Origin: Nonlabens sp.
Lineage (GTDB): Bacteria; Bacteroidota; Bacteroidia; Flavobacteriales; Flavobacteriaceae
Length of the DNA stretch: 64,000 nucleotides
Assembly: GCA_020630715.1 (NCBI GenBank)
Contig: JAHDIQ010000009.1
Coordinates: 16,142-80,141, forward strand
Direction of reading: 5' to 3'
Position numbers and translations under genes: made by a program. Positions 55,536 to 64,000 of this stretch are shown in pieces; the stretch's first letter is position 1; the number at the start of each line of letters is the position of its first letter. The notes under the pieces were generated by a model. It had not been told where the DNA came from. It saw nothing but the letters and a program-made list of their open reading frames with translations, and ran no database searches.

Positions 55536-55608
55536 ACCCCATAAAAATATAGGGTTGGAATATGAACAAATCATTAAATATTGTGAATAACCCTAAAAAC
55601 TATAGGGT
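55536..55608. promoter_or_regulatory. Pair of CCC-A/T-GGG inverted repeats upstream of glnN
   Basis: ACCCCATAAAAATATAGGGT (55536-55555) and ACCCTAAAAACTATAGGGT (55590-55608) are similar imperfect palindromes 54 bp apart, one upstream and close to the glnN -7 element and one overlapping the end of the antiporter gene. An operator for nitrogen regulation is possible. Confidence 0.5.
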
Positions 55609-56550
55609 ATTAAATGCTAGATATAAAAATATAGCATAAGATATCACGTATAACGCACCTTTAAAACGTGTTATTTCAAACTTACGAGCAATATAGGCTA
55701 GTGGTAATATCGAAAATGAGATCGCGAGCATCCAGTAGATATCATTATTAAGTAAACCCATACTTTCTATATCGATACTAAACGGTTGAATAATTGCAGT
55801 TATTCCTAGTACAGATCCTATATTGAAAATATTAGAACCTATAAGGTTACCTAATGATATGGCTTTTTCTTGTTTTACAGCAGCAATAATAGAAGCTGCT
55901 AATTCTGGTACAGATGTTCCTATAGCAACCATGCTAACGGCGATGATACTTTCAGGAATACCTAAATTACTGGCTATCTCTACAGCTCCAGTTACTAATA
56001 GTTCTGATCCTTGCCATAAAGCGATTCCACCTAAAACTAAAAACAAAATAATTTTCCACCAGGCTACATCTTGATCTACTTCATCTAGATCTACCGCTTC
56101 TGGGTTTTTACGGGCGCGTCTTATTAATAATACGAGAAATACTATAATCAGAGCAACTAATGCAATTCCTTCCCAGCGATTAAGATCATTTCCTAAATGC
56201 AACATTCCATACAATACAACGCTAAAAAGCATCATCCATGGCCAGTTGAATTTAAAGAAATCCCTTTCTATCATCATGGGCGCAATGAGCGCAGTAACAC
56301 CTAATACTAGAGCAATATTTGCAATGTTAGATCCTATCACATTTCCTAAAGCCAGTCCTGAAAAACCATCCATTGCTGACTGTATACTTACGATTAATTC
56401 TGGCGCGCTGGTGGCAAAAGAAACTACCGTAAGACCTATGATCATTTTAGATAAATTGAGCTTTAAGGATAGTCCAACGCTAGAGCGCACTAAAAACTCA
56501 CCACCTATAACTAGCAACAATAATCCACTAATAAGAAATACGTAACTCAT
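55600..56550 (-). CDS. Calcium/sodium antiporter (CaCA family)
   Basis: 316 residues with about 10 membrane helices. The two alpha repeats of CaCA exchangers are present: VVSFATSAPELIVSIQSA near residue 41 and VAIGTSVPELAASIIAAV near residue 208, each followed by a GN(V/L)IGSNI motif. YrbG-like. It exchanges a divalent cation for sodium or protons across the inner membrane. Its own TATTTTTG promoter element is at 56568-56575. Confidence 0.92.
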   Translation of the reverse strand: MSYVFLISGLLLLVIGGEFLVRSSVGLSLKLNLSKMIIGLTVVSFATSAPELIVSIQSAMDGFSGLALGNVIGSNIANIALVLGVTALIAPMMIERDFFKFNWPWMMLFSVVLYGMLHLGNDLNRWEGIALVALIIVFLVLLIRRARKNPEAVDLDEVDQDVAWWKIILFLVLGGIALWQGSELLVTGAVEIASNLGIPESIIAVSMVAIGTSVPELAASIIAAVKQEKAISLGNLIGSNIFNIGSVLGITAIIQPFSIDIESMGLLNNDIYWMLAISFSILPLAYIARKFEITRFKGALYVISYAIFLYLAFNTL

Positions 56551-56567
56551 AATATGATTTAAAGGAA

Positions 56568-56575
56568 CAAAAATA
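56568..56575 (-). promoter_or_regulatory. -7 element TATTTTTG of the antiporter gene
   Basis: TAnnTTTG match 18 nt before the ATG at 56550. Confidence 0.5.
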
Positions 56576-56637
56576 ATCTAAAGAAGATCATTTATTAATA
56601 TCTAAGGTATATAGTTATTTGTTATTCATAGAAATAC

Positions 56638-56672
56638 AAAAAGCCTTACCACTGGCTTAGTGATAAGGCTTT
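56638..56672 (-). terminator. Terminator of the carbonic anhydrase gene
   Basis: AAAGCCTTA pairs with TAAGGCTTT, with an inner CAC/GTG pair; T-rich on the minus strand. Confidence 0.85.
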
Positions 56673-56693
56673 AACACAAACTAAAATGATTCT

Positions 56694-57455
56694 TTAATAA
56701 AAGTCTACTTTACCAGTTTCCATATTATAAGTAGCACCTACGATTTTTACCTTTCCTTCTTCAGACATTTTGTTTAGAGTAGGACTAGAAGCTTTGATAT
56801 CGTTTACCGTTTTTACGACATTCTCATTAATGATCGTATTTGTAAAATCTACATCTTTAGAGGTATGTTCTTTACCTTCATGATTAGCTAGTACTGGTCT
56901 GATTTCATTCAACAAACCTTGTAAATTATCCATGCCTAATCCGGCAGCATCTGTATTATCAATTGCATGTTTCACTGCACCACAAGCAGTATGACCTAAC
57001 ACTACAATCACTTTTGAGCCAGCTACTGCAGTGGCAAATTCCATAGAACCTACAATATCTTTATTTTCAATATTCCCAGCTACACGAGCCACAAAAATAT
57101 CTCCTATCCCTAGGTCAAAAACATCTTCTACAGGAACACGACTATCCACACAAGAAAGTACAATTGCTTTAGGGTATTGTCCCATTGCTGTTAAACGTCT
57201 TTGTTCTGAATGGTCACGACGTGTTAAATCGTTATTCACAAAATTCATGTTACCTTCTTTGAGGCGTTCAATGATTTCATCTGCACTTAAGTCTGCTTGC
57301 TCAGCAGCAGTTAATACACTTTTTACAGGAGCATCAGCTTCTGTTAGTGTCGCGTTATCTGCTTCATTATTTGCAGTAGCTTCTGTAGATTTTTCATTAC
57401 ATGAAATGAAACCTACTATGGCAATCATCCCTAGATATTTAAAAGGTGTTTTCAT
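56694..57455 (-). CDS. Exported beta-class carbonic anhydrase
   Basis: 253 residues from the ATG at 57455. The zinc ligands and catalytic dyad are intact: CVDSRVPVEDVFD (Cys, Asp, Arg) and GHTACGAVKHAI (His, Cys). It interconverts carbon dioxide and bicarbonate. The N-terminus carries a lipoprotein signal (YLGMIAIVGFISCNEKS) and a low-complexity Ala/Glu/Thr linker, so the enzyme is envelope-anchored. A short leader follows a TATATTTG element at 57481-57488. Divergent from the TetR gene. Confidence 0.92.
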   Translation of the reverse strand: MKTPFKYLGMIAIVGFISCNEKSTEATANNEADNATLTEADAPVKSVLTAAEQADLSADEIIERLKEGNMNFVNNDLTRRDHSEQRRLTAMGQYPKAIVLSCVDSRVPVEDVFDLGIGDIFVARVAGNIENKDIVGSMEFATAVAGSKVIVVLGHTACGAVKHAIDNTDAAGLGMDNLQGLLNEIRPVLANHEGKEHTSKDVDFTNTIINENVVKTVNDIKASSPTLNKMSEEGKVKIVGATYNMETGKVDFY

Positions 57456-57480
57456 AACAATACACATTGGTTTATAGGTG

Positions 57481-57488
57481 CAAATATA
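57481..57488 (-). promoter_or_regulatory. -7 element TATATTTG of the carbonic anhydrase gene
   Basis: TAnnTTTG match 26 nt before the ATG at 57455; close to the divergent TetR promoter. Confidence 0.6.
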
Positions 57489-57570
57489 TGCGATGTTTTA
57501 ATAATTGATAGTATTACTATCTTAAAGTATTGTTATATTATCTTTAACGACTGAATTACTTTCATTCCTA

Positions 57571-57578
57571 TATATTTG
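57571..57578 (+). promoter_or_regulatory. -7 element TATATTTG of the TetR-family gene
   Basis: TAnnTTTG match ending 20 nt before the TTG start at 57598; with the divergent element at 57481-57488 it makes a compact bidirectional promoter region of about 140 nt. Confidence 0.6.
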
Positions 57579-57597
57579 TATTCTAAATGAGCATAGA

Positions 57598-58275
57598 TTG
57601 ACACGCGGTATACAGTTCACATTTTCAGAGCATTTATTTATTAAAGATCCACAGCATACGGCTTTTGGTAAGAAGCTACTAGAGCATTCAGTAATCTTAA
57701 TGGCAGATTTAGGTTTTGAATCTTTTACCTTTAAAAAGTTAGCAAAGTTCATGAAATCTGCAGAGGCTTCTGTTTATCGCTATTTTGAGAACAAGCATAA
57801 ATTACTTATTTACCTTAATTGCTGGTACTGGGAATGGGTTCATTATCTCATTGATCTCCATACCATGAATGTCACAGATCCAGATGAGCGTTTAAAAATC
57901 GCGATTCATGAATTATTGAATGCCTCTAATCAGTCTAGTATGACTGCTTGTATTAATGAGAGTTTACTTCATGAAATTGTGGTTATTGAAGGAGTAAAGG
58001 CATTTCATTTTCACGAGGTGGATGAAGAAAATGATCATGGAGTCTTTAGAAGTCAGAAAGATCTGGTAGAAAAAATCGCTAATCTTATTCTAGCGGTCCA
58101 GCCATCTTTTAAGTATAGTCGTAGCCTAGCTAGTACCATTAGTAATATGGCACATAATCAGATTTATTATGCCACGCATTTGCCACGTCTTTCTAGTATA
58201 ACAGGTGATCATAAACTAGATCAAATAGAAGAGATGATTAACCAGTTTGCCTTTGCGATTCTTAAAGATCAGTAG
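57598..58275 (+). CDS. TetR/AcrR-family transcriptional regulator
   Basis: 225 residues. Helix-turn-helix at residues about 38-62 (TFKKLAKFMKSAEASVYRYF), then a ligand-binding domain with no recognised subfamily. The start is TTG at 57598; an upstream ATG at 57587 is followed by a stop after four codons and is not usable. The divergent promoter suggests it may regulate the adjacent carbonic anhydrase gene (context inference). Confidence 0.83.
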   Translation: MTRGIQFTFSEHLFIKDPQHTAFGKKLLEHSVILMADLGFESFTFKKLAKFMKSAEASVYRYFENKHKLLIYLNCWYWEWVHYLIDLHTMNVTDPDERLKIAIHELLNASNQSSMTACINESLLHEIVVIEGVKAFHFHEVDEENDHGVFRSQKDLVEKIANLILAVQPSFKYSRSLASTISNMAHNQIYYATHLPRLSSITGDHKLDQIEEMINQFAFAILKDQ

Positions 58276-58299
58276 AGGTAAGAGAGCTGGTTTGATTAC

Positions 58300-58313
58300 G
58301 CTTTCGCGAAAGC
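58300..58313. repeat. Palindrome GCTTTCGCGAAAGC, copy 16 (intergenic)
   Basis: Perfect copy in the 200-nt gap between the TetR gene and the transaldolase-like gene. Confidence 0.95.
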
Positions 58314-58475
58314 GGCATACTTACAGCCCAATACTTCTAATTAAGGAGCGTTTTTAAAATCAACCTAACTATATGTAGCTGTTAAAAACAATTGATATCT
58401 ATTTTAAAGAATCAATGCGAGCGCAGAATTTATTCCATTATTTTGTAATCGTAAACCAAACACAACAACATTGTT

Positions 58476-59132
58476 ATGAAGTTTTTTATAGATACTGCAA
58501 ATTTAGATCAGATCACTATGGCGCAGTCCATGGGCGTTTTAGATGGAGTTACCACAAATCCATCTTTAATGGCAAAAGAAGGAATTACTGGTAAAGAAAA
58601 TATCCTGAATCACTACAAGAAAATTTGCGATATCGTGGATGGTCATGTTAGTGCAGAAGTTATTTCTACAGAATATGAAGGAATGATTAAAGAAGGAGAA
58701 GCACTTGCGGCTATGAATGATCAGATCGTAGTGAAATTACCCATGATTAAAGATGGAGTTAGAGCTTGTAAATACTTTAACGATAAAGGAATTAAAACTA
58801 ATGTTACTTTAGTTTTTAGTGCTGGACAGGCCTTACTAGCGGCAAAAGCTGGTGCAACTTATGTATCACCATTTATAGGAAGACTAGACGATATTAGTAC
58901 AGATGGATTAAACCTAATTGCAGAAATTAGAATGATCTATGATAATTATGCATTTGACACTGAAATACTAGCAGCATCTGTACGTCACACGATGCACGTG
59001 ATAGATTGTGCTAAATTAGGAGCAGATGTAATGACTGGTCCATTATCTTCTATTGAAGGTTTATTAAAGCACCCTTTAACAGATATAGGACTGGCTAAGT
59101 TTCTTGCAGATTATGCTAAAGGAAATGATTAG
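58476..59132 (+). CDS. Transaldolase-like fructose-6-phosphate aldolase
   Basis: 218 residues, the short TalC/FSA class. The opening [13 protein letters not shown] and [12 protein letters not shown] are family motifs; the Schiff-base lysine is in IVVKLPM near residue 86, and [13 protein letters not shown] follows. It either cleaves fructose 6-phosphate or performs transaldolase transfer in the pentose phosphate pathway; short class members with this sequence cannot be separated by eye. Monocistronic with a terminator. Confidence 0.93.
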   Translation: MKFFIDTANLDQITMAQSMGVLDGVTTNPSLMAKEGITGKENILNHYKKICDIVDGHVSAEVISTEYEGMIKEGEALAAMNDQIVVKLPMIKDGVRACKYFNDKGIKTNVTLVFSAGQALLAAKAGATYVSPFIGRLDDISTDGLNLIAEIRMIYDNYAFDTEILAASVRHTMHVIDCAKLGADVMTGPLSSIEGLLKHPLTDIGLAKFLADYAKGND

Positions 59133-59151
59133 TATTTAAGCCATTCATAAT

Positions 59152-59184
59152 AAAAAAGCTCCTGATGATTCAGGAGTTTTTTTT
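59152..59184. terminator. Bidirectional terminator between convergent genes
   Basis: CTCCTGA pairs with TCAGGAG, flanked by A-rich and T-rich runs on the two sides, so it can act in both directions. Confidence 0.9.
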
Positions 59185-60622
59185 ATTTATTGATGTAACC
59201 TAATAGTGTTGTCTCAATCTGATAATGGAAGATATTAATACTAGGATCAACGATCATCATTTTATCATCGATAAGCATACTGCGGTTACGATTGCGCAGT
59301 GCTAACTTATGAGTAACTGGTGATGTATTTACAATCTGAAATTCCTGATTATGATCAAATTTATAGCGCTCATTTGCCATTTTCCATTGATCTGTATTAG
59401 AGTCGTCTAGATTGATACCTACAAAGTCAATTTCAGGATATTTTTTACGTAAATCTCTAATCTGGTCATGAACTTTAATAGCATATTCACGATCGTTATC
59501 ACTCCAGAAAAACAGAACACTTAACTTATTAATTCTATCTGATAAACTCATTTGTTCCCGATTGATATTGTGAATCGCGATATCTGGAATCATATTACCA
59601 GGATTCAAACTTATGTAGGTTGCTGCAATGTCTGTAATTTGATTTTTTACAGATTCATTCTCAGTTATCGACAGAAACTGGTCTAATAAGGTATTAATAT
59701 CCTTTGAACTTCTACTACTGGTGATGAAATTACGAGTATTATTAGCTGCAAAATTGTCCTTAATTGTTGCCGTAGTAAATAAACTATCAATCACGCTTAA
59801 TCTATTAGAATGGTATTTAATATCATTTCTATTTACATGTTTGCCAGAACCCAGCTCAGTAGCGGTGCGCTTAAACGCTAGGTGTGATATTAAGGAATTC
59901 ACATAAGGGCGATAAGCATAATTGTTGAGTAATGCTGGGTTATCTATATCCAGATCTTTACGGTGAGAAAAGAAGGTTTCCGGAATAAACTTACTCATTA
60001 AAAAGTTGTTTTTGCCATAGTGAGCATAGGCATATCGTTCTAACTTAGACCAGCCTGCAAAATCGATCACTTGTTGAGCATGACAAATAAATTGATCATC
60101 TAAATGATGTTCTTCAACAAAATCATCTAATCGTTGATGCTCAACATGGCGCATACTATCAATGTAACTTTTGAATTCTTTAGGACTCTTGTTTTTGTAA
60201 TGATTCCATAAATCTGGATTTTCAATTTCTAATCTAGTAAAAAGATTTATCAAATAGTTGTTTTCTTTGTTGTGTGATCCAGAAAACGCTAGTGTTTCAT
60301 CAAAAGCGCGTGTATTTAATCGCATGGAGATACTATCACCAGGAGCTAAATAAATAGACTGGTACTCATTAGGATGGGTAAACGTATATAGGCCAGCAGG
60401 TAATGATTCATATTTTTTAAAAAAGCTACCATCATCATTCAATCTAATGGTGTCATGAACACCTTGATGATCCTTGAGGACGATAAAGTTGTTACGAGGA
60501 TTTATAATCTTACCTGTAAAATAGGTAGTGCCTGTATTTGTTTCTTCACAAGAAACAAATACAGCACTTATCGCTAATAAGCTTAATACTAAAAAGAAGG
60601 AAGAATAGATTTTCTTCAACAT
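59183..60622 (-). CDS. Lipoprotein with degenerate redoxin (TlpA-like) domain
   Basis: 479 residues. A lipoprotein signal ends at AVFVSCEET (Cys near residue 26). Residues about 30-130 look like a DUF4369-type beta domain, the centre is helical, and residues about 340-479 resemble a thioredoxin/TlpA fold (MIPDIAIHNINREQMSLSD, VLFFWSDNDREYAIKVHDQI, KYPEIDFVGINLDDS). At the active-site position the WCxxC motif is replaced by WSDND, so redox activity through two cysteines is not expected. Confidence 0.82.
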   Translation of the reverse strand: MLKKIYSSFFLVLSLLAISAVFVSCEETNTGTTYFTGKIINPRNNFIVLKDHQGVHDTIRLNDDGSFFKKYESLPAGLYTFTHPNEYQSIYLAPGDSISMRLNTRAFDETLAFSGSHNKENNYLINLFTRLEIENPDLWNHYKNKSPKEFKSYIDSMRHVEHQRLDDFVEEHHLDDQFICHAQQVIDFAGWSKLERYAYAHYGKNNFLMSKFIPETFFSHRKDLDIDNPALLNNYAYRPYVNSLISHLAFKRTATELGSGKHVNRNDIKYHSNRLSVIDSLFTTATIKDNFAANNTRNFITSSRSSKDINTLLDQFLSITENESVKNQITDIAATYISLNPGNMIPDIAIHNINREQMSLSDRINKLSVLFFWSDNDREYAIKVHDQIRDLRKKYPEIDFVGINLDDSNTDQWKMANERYKFDHNQEFQIVNTSPVTHKLALRNRNRSMLIDDKMMIVDPSINIFHYQIETTLLGYINK

Positions 60623-60717
60623 AATAATCTACACATTAAGTGACTATCACAAAAAAACGCGTTTCAAACGGTCGTTGCAGTTAACGCTACGTTAAAAACA
60701 AACCAAGCTTTTATTAA

Positions 60718-62382
<1,665 letters not shown>

Positions 62383-62385
62383 CAT

Positions 62386-63189
62386 CTAGTATTCCCATTT
62401 ACGTTTTTCATGTAATTGATTCATTTCTTCTAATTCCTCTTGTGGTATTACCTTAAGAAATGATGGATGCTGTTCTATGGCAAATTCAATTTGCTCTACA
62501 ATAGATTCTACACTATCGTTTTCATAATCTATTTCTAATGGTTCTTTAATCACCATAGATTGTAGAATGTTACGTTTTTTAATACGTAATCCTTTCTTAT
62601 CAAAACTACGTCTAAAACCGTCTATAACTACTGGTACAACAATAGGTTTATATTGTTTAATTATATGAGCCGTTCCTTTACGTATAGGCTTAAAAGGTTT
62701 TGTAGTCCCTTGAGGAAAAGTAATTACCCAGCCATCTTCTAGTGCTATTCCTATATTTTTTGTGTCATCAGGATTTACGGTTCTATTGACTTCTTCACCT
62801 TTTGCACGCCAGGTGCGTTCTACGGTAATCGCGCCTACATAAGCAAATACTTTAGGCAGGAATCCGCTAGTCATAGTTTCCTTTGCAGCTACATAATAGA
62901 TGTTTAATTTAGGATTCCATAGGTATCCTATGTTTTTAATGTTATCATCTCTACCTGATAGAGCGGCATTAAATACGTGAAACATGGATACAACATCCGC
63001 AAAATAGGTCTGATGATTTGAAATAAAGAGAACACCACGTTCTGGTAGATTCCTAATGACCTCACTACCTTCTATATGTAATTCATTAAAACCACGGTAG
63101 CGGCGATGTGATAAAGCACCTAAAAATCTAATCAAAAAGCGTTTAATCCATAAAATATGACCGAAAGGATTTTTCTTAAATAATCCCAT
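62386..63189 (-). CDS. PlsC-like 1-acylglycerol-3-phosphate acyltransferase
   Basis: 267 residues. The acyltransferase HX4D motif is in SNHQTYFADVV near residue 57, and a second glycerophosphate-binding block is FPQGTTKPFKPIRKGTAHI (EGT replaced by QGT). Membrane-associated phospholipid synthesis enzyme or a relative acting on another acceptor. Immediately convergent with the ABC-F gene (3-nt gap). Confidence 0.87.
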   Translation of the reverse strand: MGLFKKNPFGHILWIKRFLIRFLGALSHRRYRGFNELHIEGSEVIRNLPERGVLFISNHQTYFADVVSMFHVFNAALSGRDDNIKNIGYLWNPKLNIYYVAAKETMTSGFLPKVFAYVGAITVERTWRAKGEEVNRTVNPDDTKNIGIALEDGWVITFPQGTTKPFKPIRKGTAHIIKQYKPIVVPVVIDGFRRSFDKKGLRIKKRNILQSMVIKEPLEIDYENDSVESIVEQIEFAIEQHPSFLKVIPQEELEEMNQLHEKRKWEY

Positions 63190-63245
63190 ATAATGTAGCT
63201 GGTTTTTTTAGATCGTTGCTAATATAAGGTAACAATAGTGAATTG

Positions 63246-63887
63246 CTATAAAACCTTTCGCAACATCGCTTTAAATTCTGCCAGCATCATCGCGGTCGCG
63301 CCCCATACAATTTGATCTTGTAAATAATAACATGGCACCGTAACCTCTTTCATATAGCTGGTAGATAGCGTTTTAGTACTTTGGTTAGTGTCATCTAGCA
63401 ATTGTACTAAAGGTACTTCTATAACAGATTTTACTTCACTAGGTTGCGGTGTGAATTGAAATTCCGCTTTCGCGAAAGCGAGATATGGATCAACCATATA
63501 GTTACTAGGAGGAATATAGATAGGAGTAGTGGCTCTAATGATTTCTTGTTGCTCCATAGGAATACCGATCTCTTCCCAAGTCTCGCGCAGTGCTGTGATA
63601 GAACTGTTTGCATCTTCTGGTTCACTGCGACCACCAGGAAATGCAATCTGACCGCTGTGAGCGCCTGTGGAAATCATACGTTCAATTAGCGCAAAATGTG
63701 TTTCACCATTTCTAGAATATAACAACATCATTACCGCAGCTTGTTTAGGAGTTTTAGTTTTTAACAAGGTTTGCTGTAATTCTTCAAGGCGTTCTACGGC
63801 TGCCATTTCATGTTGCGCTTCTATACCTGGAAGCGGTATTTTCTTTAAATTTGGTATTGCGTTTATAAATGAGCTAAATGAAATCAA
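63246..63887 (-). CDS. NUDIX hydrolase, CoA pyrophosphatase-like
   Basis: 213 residues. The Nudix box GGRSEPEDANSS with RETWEEIG (GX5EX7REUXEEXGU) is intact near residues 83-105, and the N-terminal half has the layout of the CoA pyrophosphatase branch (MLLYSRNGETHFALIERM). The start is TTG at 63887. It opens divergently over a lipoprotein gene start. A palindrome copy is inside, 63466-63479. Confidence 0.87.
   Translation of the reverse strand: MISFSSFINAIPNLKKIPLPGIEAQHEMAAVERLEELQQTLLKTKTPKQAAVMMLLYSRNGETHFALIERMISTGAHSGQIAFPGGRSEPEDANSSITALRETWEEIGIPMEQQEIIRATTPIYIPPSNYMVDPYLAFAKAEFQFTPQPSEVKSVIEVPLVQLLDDTNQSTKTLSTSYMKEVTVPCYYLQDQIVWGATAMMLAEFKAMLRKVL
63466..63479. repeat. Palindrome GCTTTCGCGAAAGC, copy 17 (coding)
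   Basis: Perfect copy in the NUDIX gene, phase Ala-Phe-Ala-Lys-Ala (local sequence YLAFAKAEFQ). Confidence 0.95.
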
Positions 63888-64000
63888 CAGTCGGTTTTTT
63901 ATTGCTAGTTATCCTAGTTATTTCTTCTTGTAAAGATACTAAGCAAGAACCACAGTTACCACAAGATGAACCGACAGTGCAAAAAATGTTTACCCAAGCA
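63878..64000 (+). CDS. Lipoprotein, 5' part only (cut by the window end)
   Basis: 41 residues visible. MKSTVGFLLLVILVISSCKD is a lipoprotein signal with Cys at residue 18, followed by a polar Gln/Pro-rich linker. It overlaps the start of the divergent NUDIX gene by 10 nt. The rest lies outside the window. Confidence 0.65.
   Translation, partial: MKSTVGFLLLVILVISSCKDTKQEPQLPQDEPTVQKMFTQA

Overview
The window looks like chromosome of a marine-type member of the Flavobacteriaceae (Bacteroidota), perhaps close to Nonlabens or Dokdonia; the genus is inference only. Supporting signs are low-to-moderate GC, promoters of the Bacteroidota type (TTG, about 19-20 nt, TAnnTTTG), type IX secretion C-terminal sorting domains, a type III glutamine synthetase, a CarB without its regulatory domain, and families typical of the group (DUF4834, DUF5777, YfhO, GIN-domain proteins). 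No tRNA, rRNA, CRISPR array, prophage or intact insertion sequence was seen.

Layout. 1-394: gene-free array of small hairpin repeats. 395-4975: SDR/SRPBCC pair, rpmH, carB. 5091-9658: serine hydrolase, then a divergent exported group (YceI protein, CxxCH lipoprotein, OB-fold protein, CxxCH type IX substrate, DUF5777 barrel). 9655-13512: thioesterase; the overlapping satD-DUF3307-small membrane protein operon with a striking four-copy 29-bp operator-like array in front of it; rmuC. 13594-24610: barrel protein, phhB, YebC, LysM protein, large Asp-box protein, S41 protease, small membrane paralogues, acyltransferase. 24640-29917: YfhO, glycosyltransferase and flippase (surface glycan group). 29969-36818: RS-rich exported protein, exported KatG, and an ECF sigma / membrane anti-sigma / two repeat-protein operon. 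37097-48060: lon, GNAT, retropepsin-like lipoprotein, CotH protein, acyl-CoA carboxylase beta, MORN-tailed protein. 48061-53172: repeat-rich intergenic DNA, pyrF, prfA, purM with a decayed duplicate of its 5' end. 53295-64000: glnN, cation antiporter, exported carbonic anhydrase, TetR regulator, transaldolase-like aldolase, degenerate redoxin, ABC-F, PlsC-like acyltransferase, NUDIX hydrolase and the start of a lipoprotein gene.

Most genes are housekeeping or envelope functions. The signals that gene annotation does not explain are: (i) a 14-bp perfect palindrome, GCTTTCGCGAAAGC, present at least 17 times plus one near-copy, about every 3.6 kb, upstream of genes and inside genes in all three codon phases; (ii) four ATTAC-N8-GTAAT sites at exactly 29-bp spacing upstream of the SatD-family gene, whose product carries a C-terminal helix-turn-helix; (iii) composite hairpin repeats with compensatory stem changes at two loci 49 kb apart; (iv) a duplicated, decaying purM 5' end; (v) three exported proteins with unusual features: a lipoprotein KatG, a lipoprotein carbonic anhydrase and a redoxin-like protein without CxxC.
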